Under the pieces are notes generated by a model that saw only the letters and a list, made by a program, of their open reading frames with translations, was not told where the DNA came from and ran no database searches. From assembly GCA_015709495.1 (NCBI GenBank), contig CP054189.1, positions 868,001 to 932,000 of the forward strand: a stretch of DNA of 64,000 nt, in the 5' to 3' direction. A program made the translations under genes and the position numbers. Positions 28,048 through 36,906 of this stretch are shown here, piece by piece (the stretch's first letter is position 1; each line of letters begins with the position of its first letter). Origin of the DNA: Chthonomonadaceae bacterium (GTDB lineage: Bacteria > Armatimonadota > Fimbriimonadia > Fimbriimonadales > Fimbriimonadaceae).

Positions 28048-28053
28048 ATTATG
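28048..28053 (-). promoter_or_regulatory. Candidate leaderless -10 (CATAAT)
   Basis: CATAAT lies 7 nt before the selB ATG and next to the stop of the glycosylasparaginase gene. Confidence 0.4.
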
Positions 28054-28936
28054 GAGCGGGAGGACCCACCTCGATCATCCGGGTTTCTCCGCCAGCATGA
28101 ACCCAATAAGGGAACGTGTCGCGAGTCGTCGAGGCGCCCCAGGCTCCGTCCCTTCCGAGGGCGATCACGACGCACATCATCTCGGTGCTCCCCGGCTGGC
28201 GTCTCAGCATCTGTCGAACGGTTTCCTCACAGGCCTCCTGCGCGCTCATGCCGTGCCTCATGAACTCAACGGCGCGGAACGAAGCGACCGCCTTCCACAA
28301 CTCTTCGCCGAGTCCGGTTGCGCCCGCTGCGCCCACCTCGTCGTCCGCATAGATGCCTGCGCCGACGATGGGAGAGTCGCCGACCCGGCCGGGAATCTTG
28401 AACGATCGCCCGCTCGTCGAGCTCGCCGCAACGAAACTCCCCTGGGCGTCCCGGCCTAAGAAGGTGACGGTATCGCCATGGTCCTCCGTACGAGTGTGGA
28501 CGTATCTCCTTTCTTGCCTTTCGGGGTCTGCGAGCCACTCGTTGTAGGCCTCGATACACTCTGCGGTCATCAAATTTTGGGGACGGAATCCGTGGTCGAT
28601 GGCGAATCGCCTAGCCTGATCGCCGGCCAGCATGACGTGGGGGGTCGCGTCCATGACTCTTCTCGCAACCGAGATCACCGGGACGATTCCCCGAACCGCG
28701 CACACCGCACCGCAAGCTAGGTCGCTGCCTCGCATGATGCTGGCGTCGAGTTCAAGCTCGCCATCGGAGTTGGGCAGGGAGCCGAGCCCGATCGCCATGA
28801 GACTGGGGTCGAGCTCGCCTTGGGCAAGCCCCGCTTCGGCGCAGGTGACGAGGTCCTTTCCCGACTGGTGAGCGGACAGGGCGGCATCGAGGACGACCTT
28901 TCCAGGTTCGCGCCAGGTTGAAACGAAGGTAACCAT
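28049..28936 (-). CDS. Glycosylasparaginase-type Ntn hydrolase
   Basis: 295 residues. An N-terminal nucleophile hydrolase related to N4-(beta-N-acetylglucosaminyl)-L-asparaginase. It would be made as a precursor that cuts itself before the Thr of HGDTVTF (near residue 165) to give two chains. [34 protein letters not shown] is the conserved substrate-binding and core region. In cells it could break glycosylated or isoaspartyl asparagine. Start at 28936 gives a normal length; the longer frame overlaps the gene upstream. Confidence 0.85.
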   Translation of the reverse strand: MVTFVSTWREPGKVVLDAALSAHQSGKDLVTCAEAGLAQGELDPSLMAIGLGSLPNSDGELELDASIMRGSDLACGAVCAVRGIVPVISVARRVMDATPHVMLAGDQARRFAIDHGFRPQNLMTAECIEAYNEWLADPERQERRYVHTRTEDHGDTVTFLGRDAQGSFVAASSTSGRSFKIPGRVGDSPIVGAGIYADDEVGAAGATGLGEELWKAVASFRAVEFMRHGMSAQEACEETVRQMLRRQPGSTEMMCVVIALGRDGAWGASTTRDTFPYWVHAGGETRMIEVGPPAP

Positions 28937-28983
28937 CGCGCGGATGCTACCCGGCACGAACTCGCCTTCACCGACCCCTTTCC

Positions 28984-29400
28984 TTACTCCCTCCGCTTGG
29001 GCGGCCTGGGTCCAAACCACTTCGCGTTGGCGGCCTCGTCGAGCTCCCTTCGCAGTGCCTCGACGAGGGCAACGGCTTCAGAGTAGAACTCGAAGCGCCC
29101 GTCGATCTCGCCCTGCCAAATTTCCTCGACCACCCAACTGGGGACCGGCAAGAACACGATTCGCTCAGGCGACGGGACCCGCACCCCGAAGACCCTGGGG
29201 CCCCCGGGAGCGTTCGTGTAAATGAACTCGAACAGGAACGCTTGGGGCTCAAAGAGGGTGGCCCCCATTTGAGGGGCGCCGAAGTCACGTAGCTCCCGAA
29301 ACTCGGCTTCGTCGAACTCCCCCAATGGAGGCGGGGAACCCGCGCTCAAGTTCTCGTGAATCTGGCGCTTGAGTTCCGCAGCGAATGCGTTGAGTCCCAT
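28984..29400 (-). CDS. Conserved hypothetical protein
   Basis: 138 residues, no signal or membrane segment. It reads as a mixed alpha/beta domain (LFEPQAFLFEFIYTNAPGGPRVFGVRVPSPERIVFLPVPSWVVEEIWQGEIDGRF) with a basic tail PRPPKRRE. No family is recognised. The ATG at 29400 follows a TACACT by 6 nt; the longer frame to 29838 crosses the flagellin promoter region and is not supported. Confidence 0.7.
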   Translation of the reverse strand: MGLNAFAAELKRQIHENLSAGSPPPLGEFDEAEFRELRDFGAPQMGATLFEPQAFLFEFIYTNAPGGPRVFGVRVPSPERIVFLPVPSWVVEEIWQGEIDGRFEFYSEAVALVEALRRELDEAANAKWFGPRPPKRRE

Positions 29401-29406
29401 TCGGAC

Positions 29407-29412
29407 AGTGTA
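29407..29412 (-). promoter_or_regulatory. Candidate leaderless -10 (TACACT)
   Basis: TACACT lies 6 nt before the ATG at 29400. Confidence 0.4.
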
Positions 29413-29496
29413 CTGGCCCCAGGGCATGCGAGATCGTGCCAATCGCGCCCGCGGCGAACATCGCAAAATTGCGTGGTTTGCCCGACCCCAGCACAT

Positions 29497-29525
29497 TTGA
29501 CAGCGATGCTTGCTCGCGGGAATAC
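29497..29525 (+). promoter_or_regulatory. Possible flagellin promoter
   Basis: A perfect TTGACA (29497-29502) has only a poor -10 (GAATAC) 17 nt later. A loose sigma-28-like TAAACACT at 29527-29534 lies downstream, but its -10 match is weak, so the choice between sigma factors is open. Confidence 0.25.
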
Positions 29526-29566
29526 CTAAACACTCGTTAGAACGGCATGTCAGGAGGACATGGGGC

Positions 29567-29647
29567 ATGGCCGAGAGATCTCCCCTCGGGGAGCGATCGC
29601 AAGCCAGACGTTCGACATCACGGAGGAACAAATGTCGTTTCGCGTAA
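29567..29647 (+). CDS. Possible 26-codon leader ORF ahead of flagellin
   Basis: AGGAGG (29552-29557), 9 nt before this ATG, is the best ribosome site in the flagellin leader. The frame encodes a basic 26-residue peptide and stops 16 nt inside the flagellin gene in another frame. Codons 5-9 include a hairpin, CTCCCCTCGGGGAG (29580-29593). It may couple or tune flagellin translation, or be chance. Confidence 0.35.
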   Translation: MAERSPLGERSQARRSTSRRNKCRFA

Positions 29648-31080
29648 ACACAAACGTCGCGGCAATGAACGCCCTGCGCAACGTTGGCAACAGCAGCGTT
29701 GAGTTCGGGAAGTCCATTACGCGCCTTTCCACGGGTCTTCGCATCAACTCTGCTGCCGACGACCCGGCGGGACTCATCATTTCGGAGAGCTTTCGGGCCC
29801 AAATCGGTGGCATCGATCAAGCGATCCGCAACAACCAAGATGCGGTGAACTTCGCCAAGACGGCGGAAGGCGCCCTTGACGAGGTCAACCGACTTCTACG
29901 CGACGCGCGAACTCTTTCGCTCGCCGCGGCGAACTCGGGAACGATGACGTCAGCTCAGATTCAGGCGAACCAGAATCAGCTCACGTCGATCATCAACTCA
30001 GTATCGCGTATTTCGGAGCAAACGCAGTACGGTACGAAGAAACTGCTCGATGGCAGTTCCGGTGTAACGGCGAGCATCACGGGCTCTTCGAACGTTGGAA
30101 GCATGTACTTTGGCGGTAGCTTCAACAGCGCGGCGATCAATACAAACTCGCTCGTGACGGTCGCGGTCACGACCGCTGCCACCCGTGCAGTGATCACGGG
30201 TTCCGTTACGTTCACCTTCGCTACTGGAACGGTCTCGGCGGGGTCGTTTGCGATCAACGGCCGAACGTTCACGACCGCGGCGACCGACACGGTCCAAGAC
30301 GTCGTCAACCAAATCAACGCGGCTTCGAGCACCACTGGCGTCTCGGCGATTTGGTCGTCAGGTACGGGCGTGGTCCTGAAGGCGGACAGCTACGGTTCGA
30401 TCGGCAACTTCTCGTTGTCCGACGCGAACGGGGTCCTCAACACCGCAGGTACGTCCAACGCCACCGGCACGAACGCAATCGCGAGCGTCTTCATCGACTC
30501 GAACGGTTCGACGAGCGGCGGCCTGGCAACGGTCACCTTTACGGGTGGCAGGATGCAACAGAACGGCCTCGTGCTGACCGACTCGTCGGGGAACCGCATC
30601 GTGTTGACGGAGGCAGGCAACGCCGCATCGGCTGACTTTACAGCCGGCAACTTGGTCGTGAGCTCGTCCCAATTCCAGGTGGGCGCGAACGCTGGCCAAT
30701 CGGCGGCGCTCTCGTTGCAGAACTTCGCTGCCTCTGAATTGGGTAAGAACGTGGTTGCGGGCTTGAACCTCAGCAACCTCGACATCACGACGACAAGCGG
30801 GGCGACCGACGCACTCAAGGTCATCGACGCGGCCATCGACGAAATCTCGAGGTCCCGCGGTGACATTGGTAACTTCCAACGCAACACCATTGAGTCGACG
30901 ATTCGATCGTTGGGCGTGGCACGAGAGACCCTTTCGGCCACTGAGTCCTCGATCCGGGACGTCGACGTTGCGTTCGAAATGACCAACTTTACGAAACTTC
31001 AGATCCTTCAGCAGTCTGGTCTCGCGGTGCTCGCGCAGGCCAACATGGCGCCGAGCTCGGTGCTGAGCCTGATCGGATAA
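29632..31080 (+). CDS. Flagellin
   Basis: Filament subunit, 482 residues. The N-terminal D0/D1 region (MSFRVNTNVAAMNALRN, STGLRINSAADDPAGLIISE, NQDAVNFAKTAEGALDEVN) and the C-terminal D1/D0 region (IDEISRSRGDIGNFQRNTIESTI to LAQANMAPSSVLSLIG) are conserved. The middle 250 residues are a Ser/Thr/Ala/Gly-rich, beta-type exposed domain. Start at 29632 follows GGAGGA. The gene is monocistronic: a terminator follows. No other flagellar structural gene is in the window; the FliA-type sigma factor at 51721 is the likely partner. Confidence 0.96.
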   Translation: MSFRVNTNVAAMNALRNVGNSSVEFGKSITRLSTGLRINSAADDPAGLIISESFRAQIGGIDQAIRNNQDAVNFAKTAEGALDEVNRLLRDARTLSLAAANSGTMTSAQIQANQNQLTSIINSVSRISEQTQYGTKKLLDGSSGVTASITGSSNVGSMYFGGSFNSAAINTNSLVTVAVTTAATRAVITGSVTFTFATGTVSAGSFAINGRTFTTAATDTVQDVVNQINAASSTTGVSAIWSSGTGVVLKADSYGSIGNFSLSDANGVLNTAGTSNATGTNAIASVFIDSNGSTSGGLATVTFTGGRMQQNGLVLTDSSGNRIVLTEAGNAASADFTAGNLVVSSSQFQVGANAGQSAALSLQNFAASELGKNVVAGLNLSNLDITTTSGATDALKVIDAAIDEISRSRGDIGNFQRNTIESTIRSLGVARETLSATESSIRDVDVAFEMTNFTKLQILQQSGLAVLAQANMAPSSVLSLIG

Positions 31081-31123
31081 CGACGACTAACTCGAAACGA
31101 CTGGCCGCCTACCAGTGATTTCA

Positions 31124-31753
31124 TCACGAAGACCTCGGACGACCTCCGGGGTCTTTTCCTTTTACGGCCCCCGCTAGGCGCCGCCGAATCTCTCCCGACA
31201 GAATGAGATTGCCCAAGAGGGTCGCTCGCTCGCGGGGTTCGATGAGCATGCGAATCTTCTGGCCTTCGAGCGTTCCCTCGATCGAAATCCATCTTCCCAG
31301 CCCGACCCAACTGTGCGCGTTCGCCCGAAATCGAACTCGCTCGACTGCGGGCGTCGGGATTTCAACGCGATAGCGCTCGCCTTCGAACCGGATTGCGGGA
31401 GGAGTAAGGCGCAAGAAGCCGATGTCCTCGTGAGGGTCCAGCAGCCCAAAATGCGAAGGACGGGAGAATCCCACGAACCACCGACTTTCCTCGTGCGAGG
31501 GAGGAGGCAACCTCAGCAATCGAATGAGTTGGCCTCGCATTGACTCGTTTCCGGCCAAACCTAAGAGGCACATTCCGAACCACGCCACAACCGGAGCCAG
31601 CGAGAACTGCCAAAGCCCCGGGCCAAAAACCTCGCCGGTTCGCACGAGCGTGGTCGCGCCCCAGACGGCAAACGGCAAGGCGAACAGGAGAGGAATCAGG
31701 TTCCCCAACAACTTGCGCTGAGGGGTCCACACCTTGGGGCTCACGCAGGGCAT
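31124..31753 (-). CDS. Membrane protein of unknown function
   Basis: 209 residues. Start at 31753 (MPCVSPKVW) since the two membrane spans (about 17-38 and 50-72: LLGNLIPLLFALPFAVWG and FSLAPVVAWFGMCLLGLAG) follow directly. The rest is a soluble beta-rich domain (about 95-185) of PH-like strand pattern. The C-terminus is basic and overlaps the flagellin terminator. No family is recognised. Confidence 0.7.
   Translation of the reverse strand: MPCVSPKVWTPQRKLLGNLIPLLFALPFAVWGATTLVRTGEVFGPGLWQFSLAPVVAWFGMCLLGLAGNESMRGQLIRLLRLPPPSHEESRWFVGFSRPSHFGLLDPHEDIGFLRLTPPAIRFEGERYRVEIPTPAVERVRFRANAHSWVGLGRWISIEGTLEGQKIRMLIEPRERATLLGNLILSGEIRRRLAGAVKGKDPGGRPRSS
31129..31163 (+). terminator. Rho-independent terminator of flagellin
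   Basis: A 10-bp stem (AAGACCTCGG with CCGGGGTCTT, one G-U pair), a 7-nt loop, and a T-rich tail (TTTTCCTTTT). Confidence 0.85.
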
Positions 31754-31755
31754 GA

Positions 31756-31761
31756 TACACT
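31756..31761 (+). promoter_or_regulatory. Candidate leaderless -10 (TACACT)
   Basis: TACACT lies 10 nt before the ATG of the AddB-like gene at 31772. Confidence 0.4.
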
Positions 31762-31771
31762 TTGAACTTCC

Positions 31772-34600
31772 ATGCGGCACGGCAGCCTGCGCGTCATTCG
31801 GGTCCCTCCCAGCCTCGGAGCGATTCGGCAAGCCCTTCAGGAGTTTGAATCCGCGGGAGGTTCGCTCGCGTGCGGCCTCTCTAACGAAGGCGTCGCCCGG
31901 CTGCGCGCGGCCTACTCCGGGGGCCGCATCGAGATCACCGATCTCGAAAGGTTCGCCGCGACCCTTCTCACTCAATCTTCGAGCGAAGTGAGGCAGTTGA
32001 TGGACCCCTCGCTCGAACTCGAGGTCGTCGCCCACGCCTGCGAGAAAATCGCGACGTCGTCCGTCTTCGCCCCCCATTTCTCTTCGGAGGGTTTTCAAAC
32101 CCGCGCGCTGAAGACGCTCCATGAACTCGCTTCCTGCCGGATCAGAAGCCCAGAGCTTCGCCAAGTGGCTCTCTCGGTCGACGACGTGTTTTCCTCCAAG
32201 CTCACCTCGCTCGCCGACCTCTACGACGCCTTTCTCGAAGCGACCTCGCTTCTGGGACGGGAAACTTCGTTTCAGAGACTGAATCGACTCCGCGAGGGGC
32301 CGCCGCCGCCCAGCCTTGAGGGACCTCTCCTCGTGGGCGTGTTTTGCGATGAGAACCCACTCAACCTCGAAGTGGTGCGCAAGCTGACTGAATGGGGCTC
32401 GAACCTCACGGTCATGATCGAAGGCAACAGAGACAGCGAAACCGTCTTCGGGTACTCGGAGGCCGTCGCTAAATCGCTATCCGCGCCAATTCAAGATTTG
32501 CAGGCGACACCGACTCTCGGCTCGAGTCTGTTCACGAATCTGATCTACAGGGGGAGCTCGCCCGCTGTGACCATCGTGAGTTCGAGCGATCCTCTCGCGG
32601 AGGTCGAATGGGCGCTCCGCGACGCGAAATCCAGCGGGTTCGACCAGACCGTGATTTACGCTCGCGACGGTTCCTATTTGCAGCTCTTGGACGCCGTCGC
32701 AAAGATGTACGGAGTCCCTCTGCAAGCCGAACTGAGCCTTCCGCTCGCGGAGATGCCGTGGGTGAGGTCGCTTCTTCTCGTGATTCGGTCGCTTCTCGAC
32801 GGCCCCCAAGCCCTTTCCGACGCGCTGTCTTCGGGGCGAGTGTGCAATCCCCAGATGATCCCGCCCTCCAACCTGAGCGCCCTCGAAATGGCCGGAGCGT
32901 CGGGCTATGGGGGCATCGATTCTGATCCTAAGTCCCCCCTTGGGGAGATCGTCGCCTGGCGGGCCCGAGCCCTTGAAACTCGCCATAGCCTCGGAGACTG
33001 GGTGGAACTGCTCGGCGCGCTCGCCTCTCTCCAGGTCTTCAGCGTCCCGGAAGATTCCGTCGCTCCTCAAGCGGCGGCGGCAAGGGATGCGCTCCTCGAT
33101 TCGTATCGGAGGTTCGCACTAGTTCGTTCGCTGACCTCGGTTGGCGGCGCCTCCTTGGGCGAGTTCGCCCGCCAGCTTCATGATCTCGCCGAAAGCCGAA
33201 GGGCTCGACTTCCCAATCGTTCCGAAGACGGTCTCGTGGTCCGAACGTCGTCGGTCGCCCTCGGCGAATGCCCGAACCTGATCGTCCTGGGGATGCTCGA
33301 GGGCGTGTTTCCCAAAAGGCGATCCGAAGACCCGATTCTCTCGGATTTCGAGCGCGAATACCTCAACAGCGCGCTGGGGCTGGAAGAAGGGTTCAAGTCG
33401 TCGTACGAAATCGCCCGCAACGAGCGGGATGCCTTCGTCCGGATCTGCAACGCGGCCACCGGCCGGCTCGTCCTCTCCTATCCCCAAGCCGACGACGATC
33501 GCGACAACGTCCCCACGTTCTATTTGGAGGAGATCAAGAGGGCGTATGAGGGGAGGGTCACGCTGATCGACCGCCCCCGAGGATCCGCGCTCGAAGCCTC
33601 AAGCTGCGTCTTCGACCTCGACCGCGAAGTGGCTCTCGGGTTCGACGAAGGACCTGAGCCCCCCGACCCCACCGAATGGATCCTCGACGCTTCACGGGTT
33701 CAATTCACGATCGATCCCGCTGAGGAAGTGTCCCTGCGCCAATTGCGCGATGGGCTTGAGTGCGGGTTCAAGCTACGATTCGGATCGACCGAACTCGACC
33801 GTAACGACCCGCGGGCGGAGGTCCACCGAGCGTTGCTTTCGCTCCCCCAAACGACGGGGCTTCCTTTGCAGCCCAACCCGGACGAGGCGAGGCGGGCCTT
33901 GGAGAGGGCGTTTGCGAACATCGTGGCCTCTTCAGCGCGAAAGCTGCGGCCCAGCGAGCGGAAACTGATCGAGGAAGAGGCGCGGACGTACTTTCGCAAC
34001 TGGGTTCGAAGCGAGTTTCTCTCACGCGAGCTTTGGCCGAAGGACCCCGGCTCCACGGTGATCCACGCAAGCTTCGGCCACCCCGGCCTGGCAGGCTTTC
34101 TTAACCTCAAAGGGGTTGGCGGCGTGACTCTTCGCGGCGGCCTGACCGGATACGCCCGGATGGGCCGATACGCGGTCGGCATTTTGCATAGCGCGAGAAG
34201 TTCGCTCGTCCTCTCCACCGACGTTGAGAAGATGGAGGAGCCGGAGCGGCTGGAGCTTGCGGCTTACCTATGGTCGCTCAGCGAGGGATCGAGCTTCGTG
34301 GCTCTTGAGGCGATGTCGATCGGTGGCGATCGAACGCTGTTCGTTTGTCCGCGCCTTTCCGATCAGAACCTTCGCGCCGATCAAGCGAACGGGCTCCGGG
34401 TTGTCGATCTGGGCACGCTCGCCGAGTTCCTTCCCCCTGCCAAGGACTTGATTCGCTTTTCGGCGCGGAGAATGCGCGAGGCGGACATCGTTCCCGCGCC
34501 GGGGAAGGCGTGCAAGTTCTGCAGGTGGGGTGAGCTTTGCCGGTCGTCCGCAGAGTTTCTGGACGATCCAGACGATGGGGGTGCGCGAAATGCTTCCTAA
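31772..34600 (+). CDS. AddB/RexB-like recombination subunit with a degenerate nuclease site
   Basis: 942 residues, the size of an AddB-type subunit of the helicase-nuclease that processes DNA double-strand ends. The N-terminal ATPase-like region lacks a P-loop (RVIRVPPSLGAIRQALQEFE). The C-terminal part has the AddB Fe-S cysteines: one at 664 (LECGFKLRFG) and 914, 917 and 923 (C-x2-C-x5-C in ACKFCRWGELC). The nuclease residues that should lie between are not clear: the G-x-I-D and D-Y-K positions (about 785-805) read RGGLTGYAR and GILHSARS. It overlaps the helicase gene by 11 nt. Confidence 0.8.
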   Translation: MRHGSLRVIRVPPSLGAIRQALQEFESAGGSLACGLSNEGVARLRAAYSGGRIEITDLERFAATLLTQSSSEVRQLMDPSLELEVVAHACEKIATSSVFAPHFSSEGFQTRALKTLHELASCRIRSPELRQVALSVDDVFSSKLTSLADLYDAFLEATSLLGRETSFQRLNRLREGPPPPSLEGPLLVGVFCDENPLNLEVVRKLTEWGSNLTVMIEGNRDSETVFGYSEAVAKSLSAPIQDLQATPTLGSSLFTNLIYRGSSPAVTIVSSSDPLAEVEWALRDAKSSGFDQTVIYARDGSYLQLLDAVAKMYGVPLQAELSLPLAEMPWVRSLLLVIRSLLDGPQALSDALSSGRVCNPQMIPPSNLSALEMAGASGYGGIDSDPKSPLGEIVAWRARALETRHSLGDWVELLGALASLQVFSVPEDSVAPQAAAARDALLDSYRRFALVRSLTSVGGASLGEFARQLHDLAESRRARLPNRSEDGLVVRTSSVALGECPNLIVLGMLEGVFPKRRSEDPILSDFEREYLNSALGLEEGFKSSYEIARNERDAFVRICNAATGRLVLSYPQADDDRDNVPTFYLEEIKRAYEGRVTLIDRPRGSALEASSCVFDLDREVALGFDEGPEPPDPTEWILDASRVQFTIDPAEEVSLRQLRDGLECGFKLRFGSTELDRNDPRAEVHRALLSLPQTTGLPLQPNPDEARRALERAFANIVASSARKLRPSERKLIEEEARTYFRNWVRSEFLSRELWPKDPGSTVIHASFGHPGLAGFLNLKGVGGVTLRGGLTGYARMGRYAVGILHSARSSLVLSTDVEKMEEPERLELAAYLWSLSEGSSFVALEAMSIGGDRTLFVCPRLSDQNLRADQANGLRVVDLGTLAEFLPPAKDLIRFSARRMREADIVPAPGKACKFCRWGELCRSSAEFLDDPDDGGARNAS

Positions 34601-36884
34601 CCTGACCCCCGAGCAGCAGTCGGCTGTCGAGATGCAGTCGAATAGGTTCACGGTTCGCGCGGCCGCTGGAGCGGGCAAGACCCGTGTCTTGGTGGCCCGC
34701 TACCTGCGCTACGTCGTTGAAGTCGGGCTTCGGCCGGACCAGATTCTGACGATCACGTTCACTCGGAAGGCGGCGGCGGAGATGAAGCGCCGAATCGTCA
34801 AGACGTTGATCGAAGCTGGACGGCCGCTTGAGGCTCAGGTGGCGGAAACGGGGCCGATTCAGACGGTCCACGGCTTCTGCGAGAGGGTACTGCGCGAGTG
34901 CGCGATCGAAGCCGGAGTCGATACCGATTTCGTGGTGCTCGACGAGGCGGAGTCCGCCCGCATTAAAGAGCAGTGCCTCGCAGAAGCGATTGCCTCGGCC
35001 AGAGAGAACTCGCCCGCGGACACCCTTATCAAGAAGCTGGCGGGGCGCAGGAAGTTCGAAATCAGCGACCCCAGCGGGGTGCTGAAGGAGGCCGTTCGAA
35101 CGGCGACTTCGGCGCTGCGGGATTCGGGTTTGCCCCGGCAGTTCTGGGCCGAAATCTATGCCAGCCCCGAGAGCGCGCTGTGCCACTGGCAAGAGAAATG
35201 GGTTGAGACCATGGACGAATCCCTCGTCGAGGAACTGAACGCCCAGGAGCCTTCGCTTCCGTTCGGAACCCGGCTTTTTCGGGCGCTCAAGCAGCTCCGA
35301 AGACGAGTTCCCAAGGGTCTAACGGACGCCGATGGCGCACAAGCTTCCGAGGCGACCGAGCGAGAGACCGCGGCCGACAGTTGCGGCCTTGTCGAGATCG
35401 CTTGCGCCTCTTGGGAGAGTTTCGAAGGCAAGCTCGCCGCTGCGAAAGCCCTCGACTTCAGTTCTCTCGAAGGAAGAACAGTCGCCCTGCTCGCCACCTC
35501 GCCCTTCGTCAGGGAGAGGCTCCGAAACCAGTACCGGGTCTTGCTGGTCGACGAAGCCCAAGACCTCAGCCCGATGCAGCATCGGCTGATCGAGACGCTT
35601 GGGATCGGCGATGAGATGCTCGTAGGGGACGCGCAGCAGTCGATCTACGGTTTTCGCCAGTCGGACGTTCGCTTGTTTCATTCGCGGGTCGAAACCACCG
35701 AAACCGTCGAGCTCTCGAAGAATCATCGGTCGGTCGAAGGGGTTTTGACCTACATTGACGCGACGTTCTCGGCTCTTTGGGGAACCAGCTACCTGCCGAT
35801 GCGCGATTCGCCCTCCGGACCCGCGCCGTTCGAGGGAGTGGAGATTTGGCCTCTGCAGCGCCGAGACTCTGAGCAGGTCGCCCGGTGGATCGCCGACCTC
35901 GTCGCTGAAACGGGTCGGCCGGGCGACATCGCCGTGCTGGTCCGAGCGAGCCGATTCGCGCAGGAGCTTCTGCCCCGGCTCACTCGGCGAGGGGTGCCCG
36001 CGCAGATCGCCGGGGGAACGGAGAAGTTCTTCGTTCGATTGGAAGTCCGCGACATCGCCAACGCGTTGCTCAGCCTGTATCGCCCGGAGGAAGACGTCGC
36101 GCTGCTTTCGACTTTGCGTGGGCCGTTCGCCGGGGTCTCGGTCGACTCCATCGCGCTCCTCGCGCAAAACGGTCACGTGTTCGAGGCGCTCTCCTCGTTC
36201 GAGCCCGCGGTGGAATCCGACAAGGAGAAGATCGCGAAGTTCCTCGGATGGTTCGTTCCCCTCCAGGCGAGGGTCCATCGGCTCCTGGCGTTCCAAGCCC
36301 TTGCGGAGCTGCTCGCTGCCTCGCCGTACCTCCCCAATATAGCCCGCAAGCCTAGGGCGGGCCAGGTACTTGCGAACGTCAAGAAGCTCCTGAGGATGGC
36401 CGCGGAACGCCCCCACCTCGACCCGTTCGACTTCGTGGACTGGGTCCGTGAGATTCGCGAACTTCGGCACAAGGAAGGAGACGCGCCCGCAACCGACTTC
36501 GACGAAGGCGCCGTCACGCTCATGACGATCCACAAGTCGAAGGGGCTCGAGTTCCCCATCGTCGTCCTGCCAGATACCCATAGCCCGATGTCGGGGCGGA
36601 AAAAGGAGGTCGAAGTCGAGAAGACCAAGGCGATCCTGACTTGCAGGTTCGAGGCCGGCGTGTCGGCGTTTCACGATTGGAACTCAGAGTGTCGCAAGGA
36701 GCGAGAAATGGCCGAAGAGTGGCGCATCGTATACGTCGCCATGACGAGGGCTAAGGAGCGGCTTTGCGTCGTGGCTCATCCCAAGTCCAGGTCCCAAAGC
36801 GTCGCCGAGCGACTTGCGTACTTGACGCCGTGGGATAATTCAAGGACGCCCGGAGTTCGAGTTCGCGAGATCAGCCCCGAGTAG
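34590..36884 (+). CDS. UvrD/AddA-like DNA helicase without a nuclease domain
   Basis: 764-residue superfamily 1A helicase. Walker A AAAGAGKTRVLVARYLR (near 25), motif Ia TFTRKAAAEMKRR, motif II LLVDEAQDLSP, motif III GDAQQSIYGFRQSD, motif V TIHKSKGLEFPIVVLPDTHS and motif VI YVAMTRAKERLCVVAHP. AddA proteins carry a C-terminal nuclease of about 250 residues; here the frame ends 30 residues after motif VI. ATG at 34590 is chosen because it overlaps the AddB-like stop, and the P-loop is at the usual distance. Confidence 0.88.
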   Translation: MLPNLTPEQQSAVEMQSNRFTVRAAAGAGKTRVLVARYLRYVVEVGLRPDQILTITFTRKAAAEMKRRIVKTLIEAGRPLEAQVAETGPIQTVHGFCERVLRECAIEAGVDTDFVVLDEAESARIKEQCLAEAIASARENSPADTLIKKLAGRRKFEISDPSGVLKEAVRTATSALRDSGLPRQFWAEIYASPESALCHWQEKWVETMDESLVEELNAQEPSLPFGTRLFRALKQLRRRVPKGLTDADGAQASEATERETAADSCGLVEIACASWESFEGKLAAAKALDFSSLEGRTVALLATSPFVRERLRNQYRVLLVDEAQDLSPMQHRLIETLGIGDEMLVGDAQQSIYGFRQSDVRLFHSRVETTETVELSKNHRSVEGVLTYIDATFSALWGTSYLPMRDSPSGPAPFEGVEIWPLQRRDSEQVARWIADLVAETGRPGDIAVLVRASRFAQELLPRLTRRGVPAQIAGGTEKFFVRLEVRDIANALLSLYRPEEDVALLSTLRGPFAGVSVDSIALLAQNGHVFEALSSFEPAVESDKEKIAKFLGWFVPLQARVHRLLAFQALAELLAASPYLPNIARKPRAGQVLANVKKLLRMAAERPHLDPFDFVDWVREIRELRHKEGDAPATDFDEGAVTLMTIHKSKGLEFPIVVLPDTHSPMSGRKKEVEVEKTKAILTCRFEAGVSAFHDWNSECRKEREMAEEWRIVYVAMTRAKERLCVVAHPKSRSQSVAERLAYLTPWDNSRTPGVRVREISPE

Positions 36885-36893
36885 GGACGGCGG

Positions 36894-36899
36894 TACACT
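36894..36899 (+). promoter_or_regulatory. Candidate leaderless -10 (TACACT)
   Basis: TACACT lies 7 nt before the ATG of the nitrilase-family gene at 36907. Confidence 0.4.
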
Positions 36900-36906
36900 T
36901 CGCTTC

